DNA of 64,000 nucleotides from Verrucomicrobia subdivision 3 bacterium UBA693 (lineage in GTDB: Bacteria > Verrucomicrobiota > Verrucomicrobiia > Limisphaerales > UBA8199): the NCBI GenBank assembly GCA_002298785.1, contig DBMR01000059.1:248001-312000 (forward strand). The letters are read 5' to 3'. Every line of letters begins with the position of its first letter. Position 1 is the stretch's first letter. The translations under genes were made by a program, and so were the position numbers. Of this stretch, positions 56,201-64,000 are shown one piece after another. Under the pieces are notes generated by a model. The model was not told the origin of the DNA. It worked only from the letters and a program-made list of their open reading frames with translations, and did not search any database.

Positions 56201-59200
56201 GGAAAAGTCCAAGGTGTCCCGCCCACCATTACCAGTGATGGTATCCAACCCGAGCGGAGAATCAGCGTCGAACACGAAGTTATCATCCGCAGAACCACCA
56301 ATCAGCGTATCGTTGCCGCCCAGGCCGACGAAGGTAACGGGGCGGCTATAACCGGAGGCGTCGATCATGTTGCTGCCGGGTCCGCCAGTAAGCGTAACCT
56401 TGCTCAACCCGCTCAAGTGATAGGTCGAACCATTTGCCAGACTAAGGGCAGAGTCTTTAAAGAAACCATACACTACAAAGAACAACAGTCTCTCTATCGG
56501 CGTGGCATCCCGGAGTTTCATGTCAGTGTCATTGTTGACCAGCAGGGTGTCGGTCCCGCCATTGCCAACCACGAACGCTGACCCATTCCACGCAGTTAGG
56601 TTAAAGATATTATCTCCGGCACCACCGAAAAGCTGCGCCATTTCGATACTCTTCAAGCTGAAGGTACTTAGGGGTGAACCAAAACTCGTGCGATGGATCA
56701 GGTCCGCAGTGGTCGGACCAGTCGCCGTCAACTCCACGATGGGAACGTCCCGGTCCGAAATCACGGTGTCAAACCCGAAACCGCCATCGACCAGATCGTC
56801 GTCGAGCGTGACATGAATCACGTCGTTCCCCATGTCTCCAATGACGATATCCTGGCCGGAGTCGCCCGAGAGATAATCATTGCCAAGTTGGCCGTTAATG
56901 AAGTCCGGGCCGTTCCCACCGTAGATGGTGTCGTTACCCGGACCACCCGAGTAGACAATATTGCTCAGGTTGTTATAAGGCGGATTCGGATCGATAACCG
57001 TTACCGCCGGGATGTTTCCTGAATCACCCAACAGAATGTCCCAATCATCTCCGCCCTTGATCAAATCATTGTCGGTGATCGACCCGTAGGACTGCCCGCC
57101 GATATAGACGACCGCGGAATCGAGGGGCCGGCCGGTGATATCCCGCAACACGAGGTTAAAGGTCAGCGGATCCGTGCAGTAGCCGATCGAATTGGTGTTC
57201 AGGATGGGAATATCCACCGTCTTGATGGTTTCACCTACTTCGAAGTTTAGCAGGGTGGAAACCCGCGTGTAATTGACGCCTTGGATAGCGGTGCCGTCCT
57301 CCGTCCGCACCACCACTGCGCGACTGTCAAACGCACTGCCGCGGATTACGGTGATGGTCAGAATCCCGCCTTTGATCGACTCCGACACGCTGTAGGACGG
57401 GTCAGAGAAAACAAAGCTGCCAGGACCAGGTGTCGGCAGGAGGCCGGTCTTCCGAATGCCCGCGTCCAGGTTGACGATCGTCGGACTACCGCTGCTGATG
57501 GTCACAATCGTGGTGCGACCGCCGACCACGACATCGCTGTTAATATTCGGCGGGGCGGCCACGGGGCTGACGAAGGTATATCCTTTAGGCAGGTCAAATT
57601 GCACCACGTAATCGCTGGGCGATCCCTGGACGAAGATATTGTCGAATTTGTAGGTGCCATCATTCGTCGCCACTGAATTCACCGGATTACCATTGCAGTC
57701 GAACAGAGTGACCACAACGTACTCACCCGTAAACAATTCGCCGGGGTCCTTGACGTTGTTATTGTTCAGGTCCAGCCAAATCTGCCCGCTAATCTTCCCG
57801 TTCAGATTCAGGCTGCTGGTATCAACTTCGAAGATGGGGCCGTTGTCGTAAACCGGGTGCAGCCCGGTCGTGACCGCTTTGATCACGGTGTCATAAGCAT
57901 GGAAAGTGGCATCATTGTTGATCGGCACATTGCCATCCGTGGCAGTCATCCAATGGCCGCCCACCACGTGGTCGTCACCGCCGCCGGCATCAATCGTGTC
58001 ATCGCCAGGCCCGCCGAAGATCGTGTCATCCGTGCCGCCACGGCCAACGTCCTTATTGTCCGCCTTATTGACGTTGAACGTGAAATTGATTTTGTAACCC
58101 ACGTCGGCAAAAGCTGGCAGGCCCACGATGCCTTCGTATTGCAGGGTCTGAGTTTCATTGGCAGTGGTGGTCTTGTAGGTTGAGCCAAATCCGAACAGGC
58201 CCCAAGGCGAGGTTACCGTTTCGCCGTGCACTGAAACGCTCACCTGGCCCAGCAGGACGTCCGCGACGTAATCTCCATTGGCGTTGGTGAACTTGGTGAC
58301 CACCACGGGGCTGCCGCTGCTATAGTAAGTGATGTCGACTTTAACGTTGGGGATGCCCTTTTCGTTCAGGTCCTTGAAGCCATTTCCGTTGGAGTCGTAG
58401 AAGATATTCCCCTGGATGGGAGTCTTATCATCGTCGTAGATGGTGGCGATAGCAGCGCTATTCTTGGCCTCGAGGGTTGCTCCGACCGGGTTGCTGATCC
58501 GCATCGCAAAGGTCTCGTCAAGTTCCGGTGTGGTATCCTGCTGCACCAACACCGGGATATCGACATAAGGCTGACCAGAGAGGATAGTCGCGGTTCCGGA
58601 AGTCGGTGTGTAATCCGTTCCAGCCGTGGCCGTCAAACCTACCGTGTCGTAGCTAAAGGTCACACCAGCGGGGCCGGCGTTAACGGGAAGATTGCTGTTA
58701 TGATCGAGCAAATACACTCGGAAATAGCGCGGGGTCGAGAGCCCGCTACTGCCTTCGGTCATGGTTCCGGCAGATGGAGGTGTGATAAACAGGTACGGCG
58801 TGTTGCCATCGTGAATGACAACCACGGCGGTGTCCGGGCTCGCGCGCACCGGTCCGCCAGTTGGGTTGCGGAGCGAGACAACAAGGTATTCATCACCTTC
58901 CACGATCCCATCCGCATAGACCGGAATATTGATCGTCTTTTGAACTTCATTGTTGCCAAACCTGATCAACTGCCGGAACACTGCGCCATAGTCCGACCCA
59001 GCGGTAGCTGTGCCGTTCGTGGTATAAACGACCGCCACAGCCTGAGAACTGCCTGGGGTTCGATAAATCGTCACCGGAACCATGGTGGTCCCCACCAGCG
59101 GCTCCTGCACGTCGTAGCGGTTCGAGCCAAAATAGACACTCCATGGACCCACATCTGGACCAACGTTCAACGACTGCTTAATGGTGACGGTCACGTGATT

Positions 59201-62200
59201 CGTCTCAGTGGCCGGAGTCGCGGCGATATTGGCGTCCTTCGCACTGAGCAAGTTCACGAAGAACGTGCGGTCGGTAGTAACCGTTGGATTGGCGGGATTG
59301 ATCTTTACTGAAATCAACTGGAACAGCGGATCGCCCGGCTTGAACACCAACTCGGTCTGATCCGCAGTCGTGGAGGAGGTCGGGAAACCCTGATAGTCCG
59401 GCAGGTACGGACTGCCATCCGGGACCGCTTCAGTAGCGGTCCCGGGCGACGTAGCCCACGTGACGTGCACTTCGCGGCCGCTGGGGGCTGATAGCTGGAC
59501 CTTGAACCAGACGGTTTGTGGGGAATTCGGATCCGCGTTCACCTGCGTTTGGAACGGCCCTCCGATCGCGGTGAGCGGGACGATTGAGGCGCTCACTAAA
59601 GGATCATTATCCAGAATGACGCCATAACCGCGCGAATCGGCGATCGTGGCGTAGGTCGGGTTCGAGAGATCGACCCAGAAGTGCTCGTCGTTCTCGCTCA
59701 AGGTGTCGTTGATGGTGGTCACCGTTATGACCTGGCTGGTAACACCTGGTTGGAAGGTAAGCACCCCGTTGGCGGAATTGTAATCAGCACCGGTCAGCGG
59801 CGAGGGCGTGGCGGCATTGTCCGCGGGCAGGGCCTGGAAAGTCAGCGCGGAATCGGTGCGCCAATTAACGGTAATCGTGTACTGGCTGGGATTCGACAGG
59901 GTGACCACGAAGCGGGCGGGAGTTCCCTCAGTTTGATCTTTTGTCGGATTGAAGTCCTGAACGGAAATGCTCGGGATCGGATCATCGTTAAGGATGGTTC
60001 CAAGCGTTAACGGTTGGCTGAGTTGAAGGTTGACTGCCGCGCCGGGGTCCATGCGCTGCGCCCGCACGATATTCAACTGGAACTGTTCATTCGGTTCATA
60101 AGTGGTATCACTGTTCACCAGCACCACGATTTGCTTCGAGGTTTCACCTGGGTTGAAGACCAGTGTTTGGGTGCCAATAACCGGCACATAATCGCCATTG
60201 GCAGCGGTCGCAGTACCGTCCAGGGTCGTATATTCGACTTCGACAGGATAGCCCTGGATTCCCGACAACGTCACATTGAACACCAGTTGGGTCTGGCCCA
60301 CATTACCTTCGACGACGGAGGCATCGCCAACCGAAACGACCGCGTCACCCTTGTAACCAGCACTCACCGCGGTGTAGGTCTGATCGTAAGTTACACTGAA
60401 AATCTTGGTTTCGCCCAGCACCTCGGAAGCCGTAGCAATAACCGCGGCGTCGCTATCATCTGAAGCGTCGCCTACTTCCCCTGCGGACCGGGTGGTGAAC
60501 TGCAAAGTCCCAGGCAGGGAGAAGACGATGATGTATTTGTTCGGGTCCAACCCTACGAATTCAAACAGGCCTTCGACATCCGTCTTGGTGACGGCGATGG
60601 GGGAACCGCTCCCCGGAGGATTGCCGTTGGGCGGCGGAGTGCTCGCCGCATACAGCCAAACGGTCACACCACCTAAACCTTTTTCCCCGCTATCCCGAAT
60701 ACCGTTGAGGTTGGCGTCGTACCAAATGCTGGATTTGATCGCGATCCCGGTATTTCGAGCCCCCTGACGTCCCATGGAATCATCACCAAAAATCAGATCA
60801 TTGCCTCGACCCCCGTCGATAAAGTCGTTGCCGTCTTCCTCGACCACCGAAGTGTCTCCCTTCGCGGCGAAGTTGCCGCCATAGCAAGAGTCGTTACCGT
60901 CGCCGCCAAAGATCACGTCACTACCGCCACCACCAACCAGGAAGTCATCGCCACTGCTGCCATCATCTGGCCCATACACGCCCTGAACCGTCACGCCCGT
61001 GGTCGGAATTGCCCCGACCGCCGCATTTAACCCGGACATGTTCGCCTGAGAAATTGCCAGGTTCGACACTTTCGTGACTTTGTCGCCAACCAACAGATCG
61101 CTGCCGCCGTCTCCATAGAGCTGGTCGTTTCCATTACCGCCAATCAGTAAATCGTTCCCGGCCCCACCGATGAGGAAATCGTTGCCGTCACCGCCATCTG
61201 CAACGTCATCGCCCGGACCCGCGTTGATGATGTCATCCCCAGCACCGCCCAACAGGAAATCGAGTCCGTCGCCACCGTCGATGTTGTCGTTACCATCCCC
61301 GCCGTCGACGTAATCATCCCCGGCTCCCGCTTTGATGACATCGTCGCCGGTACCGCCATACAGTTTGTCGGCTTGGGTCGTTCCCGTAATGGTGTCGTTG
61401 CCACCGTCACCATAGATGGTGATGCTCACCGATCCGCCGGTGATGGTGTCATTGCCGTCGCCGCCATGAATGATTACATTGGTGGCGGTCGCGGCGCCGC
61501 TGGCAATAATCTTGTCATCACCTGCCCCGCCGTCCGCGGTCGAACCGCTGCCGTCGCTGAGGTAAATCGTGTCATTGCCCACGCCACCGTTGGCATCGAC
61601 CGGCGAGAGCACCGAGCGGAAGTCGAGCACATCATCACCTTTGCCGGCGTCCTGGACCACCACGCGGCTGACATGGGTGAATTGCTGGCGGTGTTGGGCC
61701 CAGGTCACGTCTACGGTCTCGTCACCAGCGGTGCCGCTCACATGTCGCACGATAAAGGTTTCCGAACCATCGGAGGTATCATCCACCAAGCGTAGGCTGG
61801 CGCGGGTGCCGATATTCAACGTCAGCACTCCGGTGCCCGCATTCAGGTCGCCCAGGACCGGCTCAGGGCAGGTTAAATCGAAAGAAATCAGAGTAATTTC
61901 CGCAAACCGCCAGGTCTTATCGATACTGAAGAAGAACAGGTTGATCTTCAAATAAGCTTCGAGGAAGAGACTGATTTTGCCTTCTATGTTGAAGATGCAG
62001 CGTGGATCTTCGAGCGCGTTGGCGACGATTTCACTTACCCGCATCTTGCCATCGTTGTCGGCATTGTCGTTCCAATAGAAGCTAATGGTAGCCGACACAC
62101 CGCCCCGGACACCAACTTCAACAATCACCAGGTCGATCGAGGCGCCCGCGAAGATTTCACCGGTCAATTTGAGCGCCGGCATAGGCTGGCCGTTGGCGTC

Positions 62201-64000
62201 GTTCGTGAGGATATAGAAACCATCCAGCAAATCCACCGGGTCCTTCTTGGGATCATCAATGAACTTCTGGATGCCGTAGGTGTCGTAACCAAAGCCGATA
62301 TTGATATCCGCGCCGATGCTGCCGCCGAATTGGGCGTAAAGCGGCGGGTAGATGGGGATCTTTTGGACGTACGTGAACTTGAATTTGAAGGTGGGCATGC
62401 GCCATTCCACCAGGCGGACTGGCTTGCCGATGAACAGGTTGAACAACTCCGAGGGATGATCGAAAACGGGGATGCTGAAATTGTGCAAGCTTCCCACATC
62501 GCCCGCGAACCCGCTGCTGGCACTTTGGAAGGTCGAGCTTACGCCCGGACCGGACGCGCTGGCAATCGCTCCCGCGAAATCCACTTTGCTCAAGTTGGTC
62601 AGCGGGCTGATCTGCTTCATTTCTCCATTATTATCGCTGGACAGGCTGAAGGCCCCGAAGGGAATGACAATGTTACCCTGCCCGACTCCCTGAAGCTTGT
62701 TGATCAGGGTGATGACCTGCGCAACATCGTTAATAAAGTCGACGGTGGACGGTTCCAGCAGTCCGAAGGTCTGCGCGAGGGTGAGTAACGTGATGTCCTC
62801 GCCGGCCAGATCAGAGAGAATCGGTATCCGAGCGGTAACCACGTCAATGATCGGCTGTATCGGTTTGGTGACCTTCTGAATCTCCGACAGGATCGGGCCC
62901 AGGAAATCCGAGATGAAAGTCCCGACATCAAGACCAACGTGATCGAAGCTGATCTGTGGATCGCTGGAGCCGTGTTCGACGTCAAAGTGCCAGATGAGGT
63001 GGAATTGAGCCAAAACCCGCGGGAACGCTGTATTTCCACCGAAGCTGGCGATCAGATCCAGGTTAACCTTGGCATCCGCACCAAGGTCCGCATGCAGGAT
63101 ATCGCCAATGTTTGTACCACCAGAAGTCAACTCCGCCCAGGTAAGTTTGCCATCGTTGTTGGGGTCGCGCAGATCGACTTGGAAATGGCCTTCGAACTTG
63201 CTGGGCGAGTCGGCATTATCCGCTATATCCAACTGGAGGAAGAGCAATTGGCCGCTGAAATGCAGGCTGGGAATTGTGACTCTGAAGTAAATTTGCAGTT
63301 CCGGATCCGATGCTGGAGCGGAGGTGTCAAAGTAGAAACCGTCCTGCTTGGTGACGCCAAAACCGAATCGGAGGTCAAAACCGACACTCACAATCACGTT
63401 GCCATCGCCTTTTAATCCAAAGCCGGGAACGCCGATGTCGAATTTGATCGGATTGCCCGAGGTATCAACCAGCGCAATCTCTTTCTTCAGACGAAGCTTG
63501 GCGACCAGGCCGGTATCGCAATCCAACTTGATGTCGAGTTGGCTGTAACCGAGGGAAGGATCCAAGGCCGCACCGGTGGTGGCGTTGACCAGAATATTCA
63601 GCCCGCCGGGTCCTATGGAATTCCAGAAAGCCTTCTTGATAGCATTCTCAACGGCAGTGATCCCGTTTCCGCCGGCGGCCGTGACCTCATCGCGCAGGTT
63701 CTTTAGCAAGCCTTCCCGGAAGTCCTTGATGAAATTGGCCGCGCCAGCCAGCCCGTTGCCGATTAACGGCAAGCTCGTGCTTGAGACGATAGATTCGAGG
63801 CCGTCCTGGATATGGGCGAGCAATTTGTCCAACCCGTCCAGCAGCGGGCCAGCCGCACTCGAGATGATGTCGCAGAGGTCTAGATTATCAAATAGATGGC
63901 TGAAATCCGGCGCGATGAGTTTCAGCTTCGCGACCGTTACCGTGCCGGAACCTGGATTGGCGCCCGTCGGATCGTTGTTGATAAAAGCGACTGTGAAATT
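53210..64000 (-). CDS. Giant Calx-beta/SdrD-B/RTX calcium-binding exoprotein, N-terminus outside window
   Basis: The frame is open from 53210 to the window end, giving at least 3,596 residues; there is no stop upstream of the internal TTG at 63832. The visible chain has a beta-rich N-terminal region (to about residue 750), an RTX block (GGDGNDTITGG type) and an SdrD-B-like domain (IWYDANLNGIRDSGEKGLGG). Five Calx-beta-like domains follow (e.g. VVEGNVGQTQLVFNVTLSG), then two more SdrD-B-like domains, a sixth Calx-beta-like domain and a long C-terminal region of RTX-bearing repeats. RTX repeats bind Ca2+ and fold after export, which is typical of type I secretion substrates and large adhesins. 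The last 60 residues form a hydrophobic, non-RTX tail like many RTX C-terminal signals. It is the first visible gene of the export cluster. Whether an LEPR-XLL or Sec signal begins it cannot be seen. Confidence 0.88.
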   Translation of the reverse strand, partial: NFTVAFINNDPTGANPGSGTVTVAKLKLIAPDFSHLFDNLDLCDIISSAAGPLLDGLDKLLAHIQDGLESIVSSTSLPLIGNGLAGAANFIKDFREGLLKNLRDEVTAAGGNGITAVENAIKKAFWNSIGPGGLNILVNATTGAALDPSLGYSQLDIKLDCDTGLVAKLRLKKEIALVDTSGNPIKFDIGVPGFGLKGDGNVIVSVGFDLRFGFGVTKQDGFYFDTSAPASDPELQIYFRVTIPSLHFSGQLLFLQLDIADNADSPSKFEGHFQVDLRDPNNDGKLTWAELTSGGTNIGDILHADLGADAKVNLDLIASFGGNTAFPRVLAQFHLIWHFDVEHGSSDPQISFDHVGLDVGTFISDFLGPILSEIQKVTKPIQPIIDVVTARIPILSDLAGEDITLLTLAQTFGLLEPSTVDFINDVAQVITLINKLQGVGQGNIVIPFGAFSLSSDNNGEMKQISPLTNLSKVDFAGAIASASGPGVSSTFQSASSGFAGDVGSLHNFSIPVFDHPSELFNLFIGKPVRLVEWRMPTFKFKFTYVQKIPIYPPLYAQFGGSIGADINIGFGYDTYGIQKFIDDPKKDPVDLLDGFYILTNDANGQPMPALKLTGEIFAGASIDLVIVEVGVRGGVSATISFYWNDNADNDGKMRVSEIVANALEDPRCIFNIEGKISLFLEAYLKINLFFFSIDKTWRFAEITLISFDLTCPEPVLGDLNAGTGVLTLNIGTRASLRLVDDTSDGSETFIVRHVSGTAGDETVDVTWAQHRQQFTHVSRVVVQDAGKGDDVLDFRSVLSPVDANGGVGNDTIYLSDGSGSTADGGAGDDKIIASGAATATNVIIHGGDGNDTITGGSVSITIYGDGGNDTITGTTQADKLYGGTGDDVIKAGAGDDYVDGGDGNDNIDGGDGLDFLLGGAGDDIINAGPGDDVADGGDGNDFLIGGAGNDLLIGGNGNDQLYGDGGSDLLVGDKVTKVSNLAISQANMSGLNAAVGAIPTTGVTVQGVYGPDDGSSGDDFLVGGGGSDVIFGGDGNDSCYGGNFAAKGDTSVVEEDGNDFIDGGRGNDLIFGDDSMGRQGARNTGIAIKSSIWYDANLNGIRDSGEKGLGGVTVWLYAASTPPPNGNPPGSGSPIAVTKTDVEGLFEFVGLDPNKYIIVFSLPGTLQFTTRSAGEVGDASDDSDAAVIATASEVLGETKIFSVTYDQTYTAVSAGYKGDAVVSVGDASVVEGNVGQTQLVFNVTLSGIQGYPVEVEYTTLDGTATAANGDYVPVIGTQTLVFNPGETSKQIVVLVNSDTTYEPNEQFQLNIVRAQRMDPGAAVNLQLSQPLTLGTILNDDPIPSISVQDFNPTKDQTEGTPARFVVTLSNPSQYTITVNWRTDSALTFQALPADNAATPSPLTGADYNSANGVLTFQPGVTSQVITVTTINDTLSENDEHFWVDLSNPTYATIADSRGYGVILDNDPLVSASIVPLTAIGGPFQTQVNADPNSPQTVWFKVQLSAPSGREVHVTWATSPGTATEAVPDGSPYLPDYQGFPTSSTTADQTELVFKPGDPLFQLISVKINPANPTVTTDRTFFVNLLSAKDANIAATPATETNHVTVTIKQSLNVGPDVGPWSVYFGSNRYDVQEPLVGTTMVPVTIYRTPGSSQAVAVVYTTNGTATAGSDYGAVFRQLIRFGNNEVQKTINIPVYADGIVEGDEYLVVSLRNPTGGPVRASPDTAVVVIHDGNTPYLFITPPSAGTMTEGSSGLSTPRYFRVYLLDHNSNLPVNAGPAGVTFSYDTVGLTATAGTDYTPTSGTATILSGQPYVDIPVLVQQDTTPELDETFAMRISNPVGATLEAKNSAAIATIYDDDKTPIQGNIFYDSNGNGFKDLNEKGIPNVKVDITYYSSGSPVVVTKFTNANGDYVADVLLGQVSVSVHGETVTSPWGLFGFGSTYKTTTANETQTLQYEGIVGLPAFADVGYKINFTFNVNKADNKDVGRGGTDDTIFGGPGDDTIDAGGGDDHVVGGHWMTATDGNVPINNDATFHAYDTVIKAVTTGLHPVYDNGPIFEVDTSSLNLNGKISGQIWLDLNNNNVKDPGELFTGEYVVVTLFDCNGNPVNSVATNDGTYKFDNIFVQGSPSDYVVQFDLPKGYTFVSPVAAPPNINSDVVVGGRTTIVTISSGSPTIVNLDAGIRKTGLLPTPGPGSFVFSDPSYSVSESIKGGILTITVIRGSAFDSRAVVVRTEDGTAIQGVNYTRVSTLLNFEVGETIKTVDIPILNTNSIGYCTDPLTFNLVLRDITGRPLDSAVVYIGGQSYGSITDNDLIKGGDDWDILLGDSGNIPAVTVIDPNPPYNNLSNIVYSGGPGNDTIYGGNGPDFINGQLGNDYLSGDSGQDIVIGDMGNDVIHVTLDDDLVDGGFGFDTVISDRDVPIVELTATGPTTADLIHRTSFGSPLSTFSLKSIEMAQLFGGAGDNIFNLTAWNGSAFVVGNGGTDTLLVNNDTDMKLRDATPIERLLFFVVYGFFKDSALSLANGSTYHLSGLSKVTLTGGPGSNMIDASGYSRPVTFVGLGGNDTLIGGSADDNFVFDADSPLGLDTITGNGGRDTLDFSTTTAAVTVNLATMDPTTQVVNANLSLRLVDKLENIIGGSGNDILTGNDLANVLIGGLGNDTLTGGAGDDTYPLDTDSNLGAKTIVENIADPGFDTIDFSGTTSQTINLNLAILGSAQAINSNLTLTIVGEGVEQVIGGALDDVIRGNSNNNTLRGGPGNDLLDGKSGDDTLDGGPGNNTLIGGPGVDTVSEQGNTNFVLTNISLTRGTGQVETLDGIEIMNLTGGPDANTFNLTGWTGGGSINGGDIVGDPRNDTVMVGADANVVLTDTTLDISINFSPISLVGVDIAVITDGAGSHTIDASGFSGITTIYGGAGDDTLIGGSGPNTLYGGLGNDILVGGTGNNLVFGGAGNNTFQATSNAYQFILTNSGLVTDLTSAPGDEFYSVLSNIQAVQLTGGASPNIFDVSGWTLGAASVNGMGGNDRVVVETASPGLVTLTNTSVTFPGGAGTITLASIEFATVTGTSGDDTIDATGFTGTAVLNGGDGNDVLIAGPGLELLDGGKGDDRFVFRQFGAVHTVLVYGRDGEDTLDFSAFTLPATVNLSTVGSLQTVAPGELQIALMATDVEDVIGSQGGGVYTGNSLDNTFTITGGANTIDGSTGTNTVVASANVNMALSNTLLNIGGTLNSLANIQVAKLTGGAGNNIIDASAFTGSTVLDGGAGNDTLIGGSGNDVLIGGAGDDLLRGNGGSDTYHFNVDVAQGQDIIDEIGAAGTDTLDFSQAHTTGVIVDLSITAVQTVAPNLKLSFTSTTGIEVIIGTDKADKLTGNALDNIFIGGKGDDIIEGGAGTNTIYYVDDGNFVLTNTKLVITDSSGTQTVTIHNVQQALLVGGAGNNNLDASQFTLGTVYLFGMGGDDLLIGGYGNDYLYGGDGNDVLYGGAGADNLYGNDGNDTLNGCGSINTTLGADGNDNLRGGAGNDTYVFDISSTLTLAAVPQGADTIFENAGEGYLDKIVGLGVSGISVNLYTAAPQNFYDLHSNLVLTLVLANPGQVEGSF
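53420..57065 (-). repeat. C-terminal RTX and N-x-I-D-A-S repeat region
   Basis: About 1,200 residues where RTX motifs (GGAGNDTLIGG, GGDGNDVLYGG) alternate with about 150-200-residue units that repeat LTGGAGNNIIDASAFTG, LDFSQAHT-like strands and LTNTSL-like strands. This is the largest repeat tract in the window. The unit copies differ, so they are old duplications. Confidence 0.8.
58080..58428 (-). other. SdrD-B/Cna-B-like domain in the giant exoprotein
   Basis: The stretch begins IQGNIFYDSNGNGFKDLNEK and continues with GIPNVKVDITYYSSG. It is one of three similar domains in the protein; the others lie at about 60345-60755 and 57445-57800. They have the Ca-binding loop DxNxNGxxD and probably act as stalk units. 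Confidence 0.72.
58430..60345 (-). repeat. Array of five Calx-beta-like domains
   Basis: Five domains of about 110-140 residues, each with a start like VSVGDASVVEGN, a middle like GTATAGSDYGAV and an end like TYEPNEQFQLNI or VEGDEYLVVSLRNP. The third is the most divergent. Calx-beta domains bind Ca2+ and give a stiff rod. Confidence 0.78.
60785..61605 (-). repeat. First RTX repeat block of the giant exoprotein
   Basis: About 270 residues with glycine/aspartate nonapeptides such as GGAGDDIIN, GGDGNDFLI and GGNGNDQLY in tandem. A non-RTX insert (NLAISQANMSGLNAA region) splits the block near 61000. This should be a Ca2+-binding beta-roll. Confidence 0.85.

Noticed and set aside
53420..61605. 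CRISPR-like short regular repeats
   Set aside because: The regularity comes from glycine/aspartate codons in the RTX repeats of one long reading frame. The copies differ and there are no spacers.

Overview
The window looks like part of a chromosome from a Verrucomicrobiota bacterium (Pedosphaera/Limisphaerales-like). This is inferred from gene types, not from a phylogenetic marker. The clues are moderately high G+C, a prepilin-like protein of the A|FTLIE type, glycan hydrolases with signal peptides, large HYR/Kelch/Ig exoproteins, a CotH-VTC-DUF4956 operon, and a giant Calx-beta/SdrD/RTX protein.

Layout. 1-3.7 kb: a partial sodium/solute symporter diverges from a GH127-type glycosidase. 3.8-5 kb: an initiator tRNA with its terminator, an ORF-less group II intron directly behind that terminator, and a truncated gene fragment. 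5-12.8 kb: a DUF4105 membrane protein, a PEP/pyruvate-dikinase-like phosphotransferase, and the DUF4956 -> VTC -> CotH operon. 13-15.7 kb: a heparinase-like gene interrupted by one in-frame amber codon. 15.7-20 kb: endonuclease IV and an E1alpha-E1beta-E2 2-oxoacid dehydrogenase operon without E3. 20-31.6 kb: pseudopilin, lipoprotein, HAD phosphatase plus PfkB kinase, GTPase Der, MBL/beta-CASP nuclease, a transposase-N-terminus-like protein, GH2, DUF190 and a tandem GDPD protein. 31.6-36.4 kb: DEAD-type RNA helicase, EF-hand protein, UvrD/Rep helicase and tRNA-Pro(CGG). 36.5-39.9 kb: three overlapping genes (RmlD-like reductase, DegT aminotransferase, OPA-type transporter).

The most striking region is 39.9-64 kb, all on the minus strand. 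In transcription order it holds a giant RTX/Calx-beta protein (at least 3,596 aa visible, N-terminus beyond the window), a 1,489-aa Kelch/HYR/IgGFc-binding exoprotein, a TolC-like outer-membrane protein, a periplasmic adaptor, a GAF-HlyD fusion, a PqqD-like/M50-protease/HlyD fusion and a compact SecA-like ATPase. Junctions are 7, 128, 19, 8 and 3 nt, with the last two genes overlapping. It resembles a type I secretion locus in which no ABC exporter is present and a SecA-type motor and a site-2-protease-like membrane protein sit instead. I propose it as a candidate dedicated export system for the two exoproteins; the mechanism is inference.

Most gene functions are family-level assignments read from motifs; no database search was run. 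Start codons were moved from the longest frame where an internal ATG fits better.
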